A stretch of 50,498 bases of DNA from an uncultured Ectothiorhodospiraceae bacterium (GCA_947258695.1 CAMYJG010000035.1:1-50498); one strand, 5' to 3'; counted from the stretch's first letter, positions 25,975 through 35,690 are shown. Notes: generated from the sequence alone by a model not told the origin. Translations and numbers: made by a program.

Positions 25975-27198
25975 ATGGATACGATCATTAAAATTGATGT
26001 AACGAAACCAGCTGATGAACAAGATGGCGTTATTCATAATCGATGGCACCCAGATATTCCTATGGTAACGATGGTAAAGCCTGGTGATGAATTTAGAATT
26101 GAGTGTCTTGACTGGACAGGTGGCCAAATAAAAAATGATGATAGTGCAAATGATATACGTGATGTTGATTTAACACAGGTTCATTATTTAAGTGGACCGA
26201 TTGGCGTTGAAGGTGCAGAACCTGGTGACTTAATGGTCGTCGATATTCTTGATGTTGGAGTATTAGAAGAATCAGATTGGGGCTTTACCGGTTTATTTGC
26301 TAAAGAAAATGGCGGTGGTTTTTTAACAGAACATTACCCAGACGCTAATAAAGCATGTTGGGATTTTCATGGAATCTATGCCTCATCTCGCCACATTCCA
26401 GGAGTTGAATTCGCAGGTATTATGCATCCAGGTTTAATTGGTTGCTTACCTTCAAAAGAATTGCTTGATGAGTGGAATGAGCGGGAAGGTGGATTAGTAG
26501 CAACTGATCCAGATCGTGTACCACCGTTAGCGACGCTACCCTATGAAGAAACAGCAGTAATGGGACGAATGAAACCTGATGCTGCTGCTGAGGCTGCAAA
26601 AGAAGCAGCACGAACTGTACCGCCTCGTGAACATGGTGGTAACTGTGATATTAAAAATTTATCTCGTGGTTCACGTGTATATTTCCCTGTCTATGTGAAA
26701 GATGGTGGCCTATCAATGGGTGATATTCATTTCTCACAAGGTGATGGTGAAATTACATTCTGTGGTGCGATCGAAATGGCGGGTTATCTCGACATTCGTG
26801 TTGGTTTAGTTAAAGGCGGTATGAAGAAATATAATGTTAAGAACCCAATCTTCAAACCTAGTCCAATGGAACCTCGCTATAGTAATTATCTTATTTTCGA
26901 AGGTATTTCAGTCGATGAAGAAGGTGGACAACATTATCTGGATGCACACGTTGCTTATCGCCAGGCATGTTTAAATGCAATCGAGCATTTAAAACTACAT
27001 GGTTATACCGGTGAACAAGCTTATGCTATTTTAGGAACAGCACCTGTTGAAGGTCATATAAGTGGTATTGTTGATATTCCTAATGCATGTGCGACTTTAT
27101 GGCTACCAACTGAAATATTTGATGGTGATATAGATATTAATCCAGATGGCCCATCAAAAATTATCGAGCCAGGTACGGATTTAGCAAAAACAAGTTAG
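25975..27198 (+). CDS. fmdA: Formamidase
   Basis: A 407-residue member of the FmdA/AmdA acetamidase-formamidase family, cytoplasmic, hydrolysing formamide (and weakly other short amides) to ammonia and formate. Family landmarks are the N-terminal DQDGV-like stretch (EQDGVIHNRWHPDIP), HPGLIGCLP, the EHGGNCDIKNLSRGSRVYFPV block with GDIHFSQGDGE, and the PVEGHISGIVDIPNACATLWLP segment near the end. The length matches Methylophilus methylotrophus FmdA. A good site (AGAGG/TAAGG) precedes ATG 25975. fmdB follows, as in the classical fmd locus, and the urt importer comes next. Confidence 0.95.
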   Translation: MDTIIKIDVTKPADEQDGVIHNRWHPDIPMVTMVKPGDEFRIECLDWTGGQIKNDDSANDIRDVDLTQVHYLSGPIGVEGAEPGDLMVVDILDVGVLEESDWGFTGLFAKENGGGFLTEHYPDANKACWDFHGIYASSRHIPGVEFAGIMHPGLIGCLPSKELLDEWNEREGGLVATDPDRVPPLATLPYEETAVMGRMKPDAAAEAAKEAARTVPPREHGGNCDIKNLSRGSRVYFPVYVKDGGLSMGDIHFSQGDGEITFCGAIEMAGYLDIRVGLVKGGMKKYNVKNPIFKPSPMEPRYSNYLIFEGISVDEEGGQHYLDAHVAYRQACLNAIEHLKLHGYTGEQAYAILGTAPVEGHISGIVDIPNACATLWLPTEIFDGDIDINPDGPSKIIEPGTDLAKTS

Positions 27199-27205
27199 TG
27201 AAAAA

Positions 27206-27236
27206 TAAGAACCAATACACAGCGTATTGGTTCTTA
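27206..27236 (+). promoter_or_regulatory. Long hairpin between fmdA and fmdB
   Basis: TAAGAACCAATAC and GTATTGGTTCTTA form a perfect 13-bp stem around loop ACAGC, with no T-run after it. It probably shields the fmdA mRNA end or acts as a weak attenuator rather than a complete terminator. Confidence 0.7.
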
Positions 27237-27270
27237 CTTAACTTTGTTAGTAAAATATTTGGAGTAAGAA

Positions 27271-27531
27271 ATGCCTATATATGAGTATAAATGTGTTGAA
27301 TGTGAGAATGAATTCGAAGAACTTCTCAGCCTGGAAGATTATTCACCAATCAGAGTATGTCCAGAATGTAATGCACCATCAACACGAAAGTTATCTGCAC
27401 CACAATTACAGCTAAAGGTCACGCGGCAACATGAATGTAATCATAGTTCATGTGAGCATGAGCATGAAGAAAAACAAAAAGGCGTGTACCAACAGATAAG
27501 AGAAGGTACCCGACCCTGGATGTTAGGATAG
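27271..27531 (+). CDS. fmdB: FmdB-family zinc-ribbon protein
   Basis: An 86-residue small protein with the FmdB zinc ribbon: MPIYEYKCVECENEFEE and VCPECN supply the C-x-x-C pairs. A His/Cys/Glu-rich tail (ECNHSSCEHEHEE) may add metal binding. In the formamidase locus FmdB is considered a regulatory or accessory protein; its exact function is not settled. It follows fmdA by 72 bases, with a long hairpin between, and is closed by a terminator. Confidence 0.9.
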   Translation: MPIYEYKCVECENEFEELLSLEDYSPIRVCPECNAPSTRKLSAPQLQLKVTRQHECNHSSCEHEHEEKQKGVYQQIREGTRPWMLG

Positions 27532-27575
27532 TAACAGTAACAATTATTATCCGTTAATTACTTTAATAAAAATTA

Positions 27576-27604
27576 AACGCCGAATATTTTATTCGGCGTT
27601 TTTT
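27576..27604 (+). terminator. Rho-independent terminator after fmdB
   Basis: AACGCCGAAT/ATTCGGCGTT stem (10 bp), loop ATTTT, followed by a T-run. Confidence 0.92.
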
Positions 27605-27651
27605 ATTGTGTAATAGTAATTGCACTATAAAAGCACATAAAAAAATAGAGC

Positions 27652-27668
27652 TGCACTCTTAATGTGCG
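27652..27668 (+). promoter_or_regulatory. NtrC site upstream of urtA
   Basis: TGCACTCTTAATGTGCG has TGCAC and GTGC(G) half-sites with the correct 7-base spacing. A further TGCAC half-site is at 27621. The rest of 27605-27773 shows no gene. Confidence 0.7.
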
Positions 27669-27773
27669 ACGATATAAAAGTTATATACATATTTTTATTA
27701 TTAATGTTTTTATTCGGCTTTAGCTTGTTGTTTTTATTGGTAATTTTATTTTTCAAGTATCAGTATTAATAAT

Positions 27774-27789
27774 TGGCACATCGGTTGCA
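27774..27789 (+). promoter_or_regulatory. Sigma-54 promoter of the urt-amiE operon
   Basis: TGGCACATCGGTTGCA is a perfect -24/-12 element, 100 bases before urtA. It would drive urtABCDE and probably amiE. Confidence 0.9.
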
Positions 27790-27889
27790 ATAAGGGGTAC
27801 AGGTGCTTGACGGTTATGATTTATCTCATCGTGACATCAAGTAGTTTTTAAGTCTTAAAAACATAATGGATCATTTAGAGGGTTAGGAA

Positions 27890-29122
27890 ATGAAATCAAA
27901 ATTTTTATTGTCAAAGTGGCGCAACGTTTTAGGCGTGGCTCTTGGTGTAACCATGGCTGCCAATTTAAACATTGCAACTGCCGCTGGTGCGAATACAACA
28001 GGCCTTGCTGTTACCGATAAAGAAGTCACAGTGGGTATCCTGCATTCATTAACAGGTACGATGGCTATCAGTGAGACCGGTGCTCAAGAAGCTGAAAAAT
28101 TAGCTATTAAGCAAATTAATGAATCGGGTGGTATTTTAGGTCGCCAAATTAAAATCATTCAGGAAGATGGCGCAAGTGACTGGCCAACGTTTGCTGAAAA
28201 ATCTCGTAAACTTTTAGTTAAAGATAAAGTAGCTGCTGTTTTTGGTTGCTGGACATCTGCTTCACGTAAAGCTGCATTACCTGTATTTGAAAAAGAAAAT
28301 GGTTTGCTGTACTACCCAACATTCTATGAAGGTTTAGAGCAATCTAAAAATGTTATCTATACTGGCCAAGAAGCAACACAACAAATTCTTGCTGGTTTAG
28401 ACTGGGTTAAAAAAGAGAAAAAAGCTAAAACGTTCTATTTGATTGGTTCTGATTACATCTGGCCACGTACTTCTATGAAAATTGCTCGTAAACACATCGA
28501 GAAAGTTTTAGGTGGTAAAGTTGTTGGTGAAGAGTACAAACCTTTAGGTAACACTCAGTTCGGTTCAACTATCAATAAAATTCGTCTTAAAAAACCTGAC
28601 GTAATTTATGCTGCTGTTGTAGGTGGTAGTAACGTTGCATGGTTCAAGCAACTTAAAGCGGCTGGTATTACTAGTAAGAAACAAACTTTGTTAACTATCT
28701 CAGTTACAGAAGATGAAGTTTTAGGTATTGGTGGTGAAAACTTAGAAGGTTTCTATTCAATAATGAAATACTTCCAAAGCCAGGATAATCCTAACAACAA
28801 GAAGTTTGTTAAAGCATTTAAAGAAATGTGGGGTGATGACAGTGTTATTGGTGACGTAACTCAGGCTGCCTATCTTGGTCCTTGGTTATGGAAAGCGGCT
28901 GTAGAAAGAGCAGGCTCTTTCGATGTAGACAAAGTTGTTGCCGAATCTGAAAAAGGTGATATCGAGTTAAAAACTGCACCAGAAGGCTATGTGAAGCTAC
29001 ATAAAAATCATCACTTGTGGAGTAAAGCACGTGTTGCTAAATGGAAAAAAGACGGTCAAGCAGAAGTTGTATTTACATCTGATTTGATTGAGCCAGATCC
29101 ATTCCCTAAAGGTTATCAATAA
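27890..29122 (+). CDS. urtA: Urea/short-amide ABC importer, substrate-binding protein
   Basis: A 410-residue periplasmic binding protein of the Leu/Ile/Val family with a long signal peptide (about 1-32). The mature N-terminus (VTVGILHSLTGTMAISETG) and FGCWTSASRKAALPVFEKENGLLYYPTFYEG are characteristic of UrtA, separating it from amino-acid binders. It delivers urea to UrtBC. In Methylophilus the homologous FmdD serves short amides as well as urea, and the presence of fmdA and amiE here suggests the same breadth. A strong hairpin after the gene fits high expression of the binding protein relative to the permeases. Confidence 0.94.
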   Translation: MKSKFLLSKWRNVLGVALGVTMAANLNIATAAGANTTGLAVTDKEVTVGILHSLTGTMAISETGAQEAEKLAIKQINESGGILGRQIKIIQEDGASDWPTFAEKSRKLLVKDKVAAVFGCWTSASRKAALPVFEKENGLLYYPTFYEGLEQSKNVIYTGQEATQQILAGLDWVKKEKKAKTFYLIGSDYIWPRTSMKIARKHIEKVLGGKVVGEEYKPLGNTQFGSTINKIRLKKPDVIYAAVVGGSNVAWFKQLKAAGITSKKQTLLTISVTEDEVLGIGGENLEGFYSIMKYFQSQDNPNNKKFVKAFKEMWGDDSVIGDVTQAAYLGPWLWKAAVERAGSFDVDKVVAESEKGDIELKTAPEGYVKLHKNHHLWSKARVAKWKKDGQAEVVFTSDLIEPDPFPKGYQ

Positions 29123-29138
29123 GCATTATTGATAATGA

Positions 29139-29188
29139 CTTTTGATTAAGTTAAAGGCTGGCCAAATTCTTGGCCAGCTGATCAAAAG
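29139..29188 (+). promoter_or_regulatory. Intercistronic hairpin after urtA
   Basis: GCTGGCCAA/TTGGCCAGC (29157-29178) with an outer CTTTTGAT/ATCAAAAG stem, and no T-run. Such hairpins after binding-protein genes often stabilise the upstream mRNA and reduce read-through into the permease genes. Confidence 0.7.
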
Positions 29189-29254
29189 CAAAGACTGAAT
29201 TATTTCAAGATGACAACGTAATATTATTAAAAGAATTACTGCGGAGTAAGTGAT

Positions 29255-30178
29255 ATGGGTGAGTATACAACACAAGAGTTGATCTCGATTTTTGCAATGC
29301 AAGGCTTCGCTGGCATTAGCTTGTTTAGTGTCTTGTTATTAATGGCATTAGGACTCGCAATTATTTTTGGACAAATGGGCGTTATCAATATGGCTCATGG
29401 TGAATTTATGGCAGTAGGTGCTTACACAACATATTTGGTGTCTGTACTTAGTGAACAATATTTTCCTTCATTTGTTCCGTACTATTTTATTTTTGCAATT
29501 TTATTATCATTTTTTATTGCGGGAGCATTGGGGTATCTGGCGGAATTCGCATTGATCAGGCACCTTTATAAAAGACCTCTCGATACATTATTAGCAACGT
29601 GGGGCTTAAGCTTAATTATGCAACAAGCTTTCCGTTCAATTTTTGGAGCGCGTGAAGTTAGTCCGACATTACCCGAATGGTTATTAGGTTCATACCAACC
29701 AACAGAAACAATCGACATACCTTTGAATGGCTTATTTGTACTTGGACTTACACTAGTCGTAACAATAGGTGTGTTTATCTTAATGTATAGATCAAGTTGG
29801 GGCTTAAGAGTACGTGCTACAGTTCAAAATAGGGTGATGAGTGGGGCCGTTGGAATAAATACTAAAAAAATAGATCGTCTTACTTTTGCTTTAGGTTGTG
29901 GTATTGCAGGTATTGCAGGTGCGGCATTTACAACAATAGCTTCAACAGGACCAACAACGGGTTCGTTATATATCGTAGATACATTTATGGTTGTTGTATT
30001 CGGTGGGGCAGGTAGTTTATTAGGCACAATTGTTTCAGCATTCTCAATTGCTCAAGGACAATCAATTTTGGAATTCTTTATCAGTGGTTCAATGGCAAAA
30101 GTAATTACATTACTGTCTATTGTTATCTTCTTAATGATGCGTCCAGAAGGCTTATTCGCAAGTAAAGTGCGTAAGTAA
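29255..30178 (+). CDS. urtB: Urea ABC importer permease UrtB
   Basis: A 307-residue LivH-type permease with about eight membrane segments. The motif GQMGVINMAHGEFMAVGAY near residue 40 and GAREVSPTLPEWL are family landmarks of UrtB. The conserved cytoplasmic coupling segment is RATVQNRVMSGAVGINT. It starts with a GGAG site and pairs with UrtC encoded 18 bases later to form the channel of the importer. Confidence 0.94.
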   Translation: MGEYTTQELISIFAMQGFAGISLFSVLLLMALGLAIIFGQMGVINMAHGEFMAVGAYTTYLVSVLSEQYFPSFVPYYFIFAILLSFFIAGALGYLAEFALIRHLYKRPLDTLLATWGLSLIMQQAFRSIFGAREVSPTLPEWLLGSYQPTETIDIPLNGLFVLGLTLVVTIGVFILMYRSSWGLRVRATVQNRVMSGAVGINTKKIDRLTFALGCGIAGIAGAAFTTIASTGPTTGSLYIVDTFMVVVFGGAGSLLGTIVSAFSIAQGQSILEFFISGSMAKVITLLSIVIFLMMRPEGLFASKVRK

Positions 30179-30196
30179 ACGAGTTAGGAGAATAAA

Positions 30197-31357
30197 ATGA
30201 ATTTTATACAAGAAAGATTATTAGGTGGCAAAAATGGGATGATTGGTATCGCCATTTTAGCCGCATTAATATTTATTATTTTACCTGCTACTTTAGATTT
30301 ATTTCGTTTAAATTTAGTAGGTAAATACCTAACTTATGCATTTGCAGCAGTTAGTTTAGTTTTACTCTGGGGTTACGGCGGTATATTAAGTTTAGGTCAA
30401 GGTGTATTTTTCGGCTTAGGCGGATATGCGATGGCGATGTTTCTTAAGTTAGAAGCATCCGATCCTGAAAGTACCAAAATTCAATCTACACCAGGTATTC
30501 CTGATTTTATGGATTGGAATCAGCTGACAGAGTTGCCATGGTTTTGGGAACCGTTCTCTAGTTTCGGTTTTACAACTCTAGCTGTAATTTTAGTTCCAGG
30601 TATCTTTGCCTTCATTATCGGTTATTCAATGTTTAAACGCCGTGTAGGTGGGGTTTACTTTGCCATCATTACACAAATCATTGCGTTAATTTTGACGGTA
30701 TTAATTGTTGGACAACAAGGTTATACCGGTGGAATAAACGGAATCACAGATTTAAAAACATTGAATGGTTGGGATATTCGTGATGATTCATCAAAATATA
30801 TCCTTTATTTTGTAAATGCAATTTTATTGTTTGGCGTAATCTTTTTAAGTCGCTATGTTCTGACGAGTAAGTTTGGTCGTCTTTTATTAGCCATGAAAGA
30901 TAAAGAAGATCGAGTAAGATTTTCAGGTTACGACGTATCTAATTTCAAAATATTCGTCTTTGTTCTATCAGCGATGATAGCCGCAATAGGTGGAGCAATG
31001 TTTACCTTGCAAGTTGGTTTCATGTCGCCTTCATTTGTAGGTATCGTGCCTTCAATTGAAATGGTTATATTTGCTGCTGTCGGTGGACGCATGTCATTGA
31101 TAGGCGTTGTCTACGGAACATTGTTAGTTAACTTTGGGAAAACGATGTTTTCTGAAACCTTCCCTGAGTTCTGGCTGTTCTTAATGGGTGGACTTTTCAT
31201 TGCAGTTGTTATGTATTTTCCTAATGGTCTTGCAGGTCTCTGGGATAAACATGGTTACAAACTAACAAACTGCATTAAAAATTTACAATGCGTTAACGTT
31301 GCAAAAGCCTTTATTGACAGTAAGCGTAAAACTAAAGTTGATGTAGCAAATGATTAA
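30197..31357 (+). CDS. urtC: Urea ABC importer permease UrtC
   Basis: A 386-residue LivM-type permease. GYGGILSLGQGVFFGLGGYAMAMFL near the start and GQQGYTGGINGITDL in the middle are UrtC/LivM signatures, and the coupling segment is KDKEDRVRFSGYDV. The extra stretch with ESTKIQSTPGIPDFMDWNQLTELPWFW is typical of UrtC and absent from LivM. AGGAG precedes the ATG. Confidence 0.94.
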   Translation: MNFIQERLLGGKNGMIGIAILAALIFIILPATLDLFRLNLVGKYLTYAFAAVSLVLLWGYGGILSLGQGVFFGLGGYAMAMFLKLEASDPESTKIQSTPGIPDFMDWNQLTELPWFWEPFSSFGFTTLAVILVPGIFAFIIGYSMFKRRVGGVYFAIITQIIALILTVLIVGQQGYTGGINGITDLKTLNGWDIRDDSSKYILYFVNAILLFGVIFLSRYVLTSKFGRLLLAMKDKEDRVRFSGYDVSNFKIFVFVLSAMIAAIGGAMFTLQVGFMSPSFVGIVPSIEMVIFAAVGGRMSLIGVVYGTLLVNFGKTMFSETFPEFWLFLMGGLFIAVVMYFPNGLAGLWDKHGYKLTNCIKNLQCVNVAKAFIDSKRKTKVDVAND

Positions 31358-31380
31358 TTATACTTCAGGGAGTCAGTCTC

Positions 31381-32124
31381 ATGACTAATACAGATTTTAC
31401 ATTGGCCATTGAAGATTTAACGGTATCTTTTGATGGATTTAAAGCGGTTGATGATTTGACCCTTTATCTCGATAAAGATGAGCTTAGGGTTGTTATTGGT
31501 CCAAATGGCGCTGGCAAAACAACGGTTTTGGATTTGATTTGTGGAAAAACAAAATCAACACATGGCAGTATTAAATTTAGAAATGAAGAGTTAACCACTC
31601 TAGCCGAGCATGAAATTGTGCAAGCAGGAGTTGGTCGTAAATTCCAGACACCATCTATCTATGAAAATCTAACGGTATATGAAAATCTGGAAATATCTTT
31701 TCCCAGTGGGCGAGGTGTGTTTGGCTCTATTGCGTTTAAATGCACAGATGAAGTAGATAAACGCATTAGAGAAATTGCCGGCGAAATATTTTTAGATACC
31801 TTTCTTGACATGGAAGCGGCTCTATTAAGTCATGGACAAAAACAATGGCTAGAGATCGGGATGTTACTTATTCAAGATCCCGAGTTATTGATGTTAGATG
31901 AACCTGTTGCAGGTATGAGTGTAAAAGAACGGGATCAAACAGCAGAGTTATTGAAAAGAATATGCAAGGGACGTTCAGTGCTTGTAATTGAGCATGATAT
32001 GGCTTTTGTAGAAAAAATTGCAGATAAGGTAACAGTGTTACACCAGGGAAAGATTCTTGCCGAAGGTGATATGCAAACCGTTCAAAATGATCCAAGTGTT
32101 ATTGAAGTTTATTTAGGACACTAG
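31381..32124 (+). CDS. urtD: Urea ABC importer ATPase UrtD
   Basis: A 247-residue ATPase of the LivG type. It has Walker A GPNGAGKTT, the signature LSHGQKQWLEIGML (the unusual LSHGQKQ is characteristic of UrtD), Walker B LLMLDEPVAGMS and H-loop IEHDMAFV. It works with UrtE to drive transport. It lies 23 bases after urtC. Confidence 0.95.
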   Translation: MTNTDFTLAIEDLTVSFDGFKAVDDLTLYLDKDELRVVIGPNGAGKTTVLDLICGKTKSTHGSIKFRNEELTTLAEHEIVQAGVGRKFQTPSIYENLTVYENLEISFPSGRGVFGSIAFKCTDEVDKRIREIAGEIFLDTFLDMEAALLSHGQKQWLEIGMLLIQDPELLMLDEPVAGMSVKERDQTAELLKRICKGRSVLVIEHDMAFVEKIADKVTVLHQGKILAEGDMQTVQNDPSVIEVYLGH

Positions 32125-32141
32125 GTAGAGGAGAATTTATT

Positions 32142-32831
32142 GTGCTTGAAGTAACAGATCTACATGTAAGTTATGGGCAGAGTGAAGTTATACATGGTAT
32201 TAACTTCGAAGCTAAAAAAAATGAAACATTAGCCATTATGGGTCGTAATGGTATGGGTAAAACGACGCTATTTAAATCGTTGATAGGAATACTTGAAGTT
32301 GGTAAAGGCAGTATCAAAGTCGATGGGAAAGATGTCACAAGCAATGAGAGTTATCAGCGTGTTGGAAATGGAATTGCTTATGTACCACAAGGTCGAATGA
32401 TTTTTCCAACATTAACGGTACAAGAAAATATTGAAACGGGAATGGAAGTGTCTGGTTTGAAAAGAATACCGGATGATATCTATGCACTATTTCCAGTATT
32501 ACAAGAAATGCGACATCGTAAAGGCGGCAATCTTTCTGGTGGTCAACAACAACAGTTAGCTATCGCACGTGCATTAGTCACTAATCCGAAAGTACTTTTA
32601 TTAGACGAGCCAACTGAAGGAATACAGCCTTCTATTATAAAAGATATTGCAAACATTCTTAATGAGATTCAAAAAACACGTGATATTACCATCATTGTTT
32701 CTGAGCAAGTGCTGAGTTTTACTATGGCGATTGCAGACAGAATCATTGTTATTGATGGTGGTAACTTCATTCACGAAGATCTTAGAAAAGATGTTGATAC
32801 CGAACAAATTAGTAAATATTTATCAGTATAA
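32142..32831 (+). CDS. urtE: Urea ABC importer ATPase UrtE
   Basis: A 229-residue LivF-type ATPase with Walker A GRNGMGKTT, signature LSGGQQQQLAIARAL, Walker B LLLDEPTEGIQPS (the EGIQPS is typical of UrtE), and a short C-terminal tail. The start is GTG at 32142 behind AGAGGAG. It completes the urtABCDE set. The amidase gene follows 27 bases on. Confidence 0.95.
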   Translation: MLEVTDLHVSYGQSEVIHGINFEAKKNETLAIMGRNGMGKTTLFKSLIGILEVGKGSIKVDGKDVTSNESYQRVGNGIAYVPQGRMIFPTLTVQENIETGMEVSGLKRIPDDIYALFPVLQEMRHRKGGNLSGGQQQQLAIARALVTNPKVLLLDEPTEGIQPSIIKDIANILNEIQKTRDITIIVSEQVLSFTMAIADRIIVIDGGNFIHEDLRKDVDTEQISKYLSV

Positions 32832-32858
32832 AAGTAAAGAATATAAGCGGAGAGAAAA

Positions 32859-33902
32859 ATGAGACATGGTGACATATCATCAAGCGACGACACAGTCGGT
32901 GTTGCAGTTGTTAACTATAAAATGCCGCGCCTGCATACAAAGGCAGAGGTATTAGACAACGCGAAAAAAATTGCTGACATGGTAGTAGGCATGAAACAGG
33001 GTTTGCCGGGAATGGACCTGGTGATTTTCCCTGAATACAGTACACACGGCATTATGTATGATGCGAAAGAAATGTATGAAACCGCATCAACAATTCCGGG
33101 TGAAGAAACAGATATCTTCGCTGAAGCTTGTAGAAAGGCAAACACCTGGGGCGTATTTTCTTTAACAGGTGAACGTCATGAAGACCATCCAAATAAAGCA
33201 CCGTATAACACGCTTATCTTAATGAATAACAAAGGTGAGATTGTACAGAAATACCGTAAGATTATGCCTTGGTGTCCGGTAGAAGGTTGGTATCCTGGTG
33301 ACTGTACTTATGTTTCAGAAGGGCCTAAAGGTTTAATGGTCAGTTTAATTATTTGTGATGATGGTAACTACCCTGAAATTTGGCGTGACTGTGCTATGCG
33401 TGGTGCTGAATTAATCGTTCGTTGTCAGGGTTACATGTATCCATCGAAAGAACAGCAAGTGATTGTGGCAAAAGCCATGGCTTGGATGAACAATACTTAT
33501 GTCGCCGTTGCTAACGCAACAGGTTTTGATGGTGTTTATTCATACTTTGGCCATTCAGCAATTGTTGGTTTTGATGGGCGTACCTTAGGTGAGTGTGGCG
33601 AAGAAGATTACGGTGTTCAATATGCTGAACTATCTACATCTCAAATACGTGATGCACGCAAAACGTGGCAATCTCAAAATCACCTCTTCAAATTATTGCA
33701 TCGTGGCTATACTGGTAAAATTAATTCTGGTGAAGAAGCAGAAGGTGTTGCAGAGTGCCCATATGAATTCTATAAAACCTGGATCACTGACCCACAAAAA
33801 GCTAAAGATAATGTCGAGGCTATTACCCGTAGCACAGTTGGTACAGCTCAATGTCCTATTGACGGAATACCAAATGAAGAGACTGATACCAGTCATAAGT
33901 AA
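32859..33902 (+). CDS. amiE: Aliphatic amidase
   Basis: A 347-residue nitrilase-superfamily enzyme closely resembling Pseudomonas aeruginosa AmiE (346 residues), beginning with the identical MRHGDISSS. The catalytic residues are at the same positions: E59 in FPEYS, K134 in KYRKI, C166 in IICDDGN. It hydrolyses acetamide, propionamide and similar short amides to ammonia and the acid in the cytoplasm. It is the sixth gene of the urt operon, so transport and hydrolysis are encoded together. The C-terminus is slightly shorter in similarity after [10 protein letters not shown], but the frame is intact. A hairpin follows. Confidence 0.96.
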   Translation: MRHGDISSSDDTVGVAVVNYKMPRLHTKAEVLDNAKKIADMVVGMKQGLPGMDLVIFPEYSTHGIMYDAKEMYETASTIPGEETDIFAEACRKANTWGVFSLTGERHEDHPNKAPYNTLILMNNKGEIVQKYRKIMPWCPVEGWYPGDCTYVSEGPKGLMVSLIICDDGNYPEIWRDCAMRGAELIVRCQGYMYPSKEQQVIVAKAMAWMNNTYVAVANATGFDGVYSYFGHSAIVGFDGRTLGECGEEDYGVQYAELSTSQIRDARKTWQSQNHLFKLLHRGYTGKINSGEEAEGVAECPYEFYKTWITDPQKAKDNVEAITRSTVGTAQCPIDGIPNEETDTSHK

Positions 33903-33914
33903 TCTTTCAAATCA

Positions 33915-33950
33915 AATAACGGAGTAGTTATAAAAACTGCTCCGTTATTT
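33915..33950 (+). terminator. Hairpin after amiE, probable terminator or attenuator
   Basis: AATAACGGAGTAGTT and AACTGCTCCGTTATT form a 15-bp stem (one G-U pair) around loop ATAAA, followed by TTTATTAC. The weak T-run suggests partial termination, so the two genes after it are probably expressed at a lower level. Confidence 0.7.
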
Positions 33951-33959
33951 ATTACTTGA

Positions 33960-35690
33960 ATGAAAGAATTAACTGAATTAAAGACATGTCATAGAAGCAT
34001 AGAATTTTATCTTCGAGCTTTGTGGAATACGGATTTTAATATTCAGTCAATCAAAAGCCCTACCACGATTCCATATAGTAATATTGCAGAGAATCAAATA
34101 TTTTTACCAGAATGTATTTCAGATAAGCTGCAAAAATTAAATTATTACTATGCAGCCGCAACACATATATCGGCTCATACAGTTTTTAGCAAACAAACAT
34201 ATGATGTAAAAGATCTTAACCTGATGCAACGGAGTTTGATTGATCTGGTTGAAGATTTACGAGTTGAGTTATTAGCATTAAATGTATTTCCTGGATTAAG
34301 AAAAATTTGGTTAGATTTTCACAATTTAGAACAAGATGATACCAGCAGCGCGATAGGTTTAATGAAAAGGCTTTCTCGAAGTGTTCTTGATTCAAATTAC
34401 TATGATTCGAGTCAGTGGGTAGAGAAAGGTAAAAAGCTTATCCAGAATAACCTGTATAAATTAGAGTCTAAGGATTTTTCACGTGAACTTGGTTTAAGTC
34501 TCGCGAATGATTTGGGGCAAATGAGATTACCATTAAATTCAGGTGGCTATGAACAGGTCATACAATACCGTGATGATAATCGTCATCTCTGGTATGAGCA
34601 TATTGAACAACACCAACATATTGAGATAATAAAAAATAATGAAAAAGCCAGTTTAGACAACAAAAAGCTTGTTGAAACAGATAATGGTAAAAAAGTAGAT
34701 ATTGTTGACGGTGACTTTACTGCTGGCGAAGGAATGTATATCAATCGTAAAAAAAATGCTGTACTGGAGTTTCGTAATAAAAAGAATTCAAAAAACTCTT
34801 CGACAATTTTCTATCCTGAATGGGATTATAAATCAGCAGTATTAAAGAAAAAATGGTGCAAGTTAAATGAGAAACAAGCAAATGCAGGATCACTAGATAA
34901 GTTAAATCATATTTTATTAAATCATAAATTTACATTTGAACGACTAAAGAATTTAGCCAGAAAACTGCAAGTGGTGAAGCAACAGAGAGTGAGAAAAATA
35001 CCAGAAGGTGATGATAATGATTATGCGCCTATGATCGATTCAATGATATCAATACGTATGAATGCTACGCCTGATACACGCGTGTTTATTCGAAATGAAT
35101 ATCGGCAAACAAAATCACTGGCTATTTCAATTTTGCTGGATTTATCTGAATCAACTAACTATGTGATTTCCGGGGTTAGTATTTCACAAACATTACGTGA
35201 CGCCGTGTTGTTACTAGGTGAGACATTAACCATTGCCGATGAGCAATTTTCAATTGCAGGTTTTTCATCAAACGGTAGACATGAAATAAATTATATAAAT
35301 TTTAAATCATTTACTGAGCCCTTTTCACAAACTAAAGCACGATTACTCGATATAAAAGGACAATACTCTACACGGCTTGGTGCAGCCATTAGGCATACTG
35401 CACAATCTTTAACACAACAAAATGCAGCTAAAAAACTACTGCTGGTTATAACAGATGGTGCTCCTTCTGATATCGATGTCTACGATAAACAGTATCTTGA
35501 ACATGATAGCTGGCATGCAGTGAGCAGTTTATATAGTAAGGGTATTAAACCATTTTGTTTGAATTTGGATAGTCGATCTGATGCTGCGATAGAACACATT
35601 TTTGGCAAAGGACGTTTTGAAACACTTGAACAGATGAATAAACTGCCAGAAGTATTATCAAGTATTTACCTGAAATATGGACGACATTAA
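33960..35690 (+). CDS. VWA-domain protein of the CbbO/NorD type
   Basis: A 576-residue cytoplasmic protein. Its C-terminal third is a von Willebrand A domain with a complete metal-ion site: DLSES starting at D394, a conserved threonine region (YSTRLGAAI), and ITDGAPSD. The N-terminal 350 residues are helical and family-specific. This architecture and a MoxR ATPase gene 9 bases later are the CbbQ/CbbO and NorQ/NorD pattern, which remodel or activate a target enzyme. No rubisco or nitric oxide reductase gene is nearby; the adjacent target candidates are AmiE and the Urt system. The ATG at 33960 has no visible ribosome binding site and follows the hairpin directly, so its start is less certain. 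Confidence 0.85.
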   Translation: MKELTELKTCHRSIEFYLRALWNTDFNIQSIKSPTTIPYSNIAENQIFLPECISDKLQKLNYYYAAATHISAHTVFSKQTYDVKDLNLMQRSLIDLVEDLRVELLALNVFPGLRKIWLDFHNLEQDDTSSAIGLMKRLSRSVLDSNYYDSSQWVEKGKKLIQNNLYKLESKDFSRELGLSLANDLGQMRLPLNSGGYEQVIQYRDDNRHLWYEHIEQHQHIEIIKNNEKASLDNKKLVETDNGKKVDIVDGDFTAGEGMYINRKKNAVLEFRNKKNSKNSSTIFYPEWDYKSAVLKKKWCKLNEKQANAGSLDKLNHILLNHKFTFERLKNLARKLQVVKQQRVRKIPEGDDNDYAPMIDSMISIRMNATPDTRVFIRNEYRQTKSLAISILLDLSESTNYVISGVSISQTLRDAVLLLGETLTIADEQFSIAGFSSNGRHEINYINFKSFTEPFSQTKARLLDIKGQYSTRLGAAIRHTAQSLTQQNAAKKLLLVITDGAPSDIDVYDKQYLEHDSWHAVSSLYSKGIKPFCLNLDSRSDAAIEHIFGKGRFETLEQMNKLPEVLSSIYLKYGRH

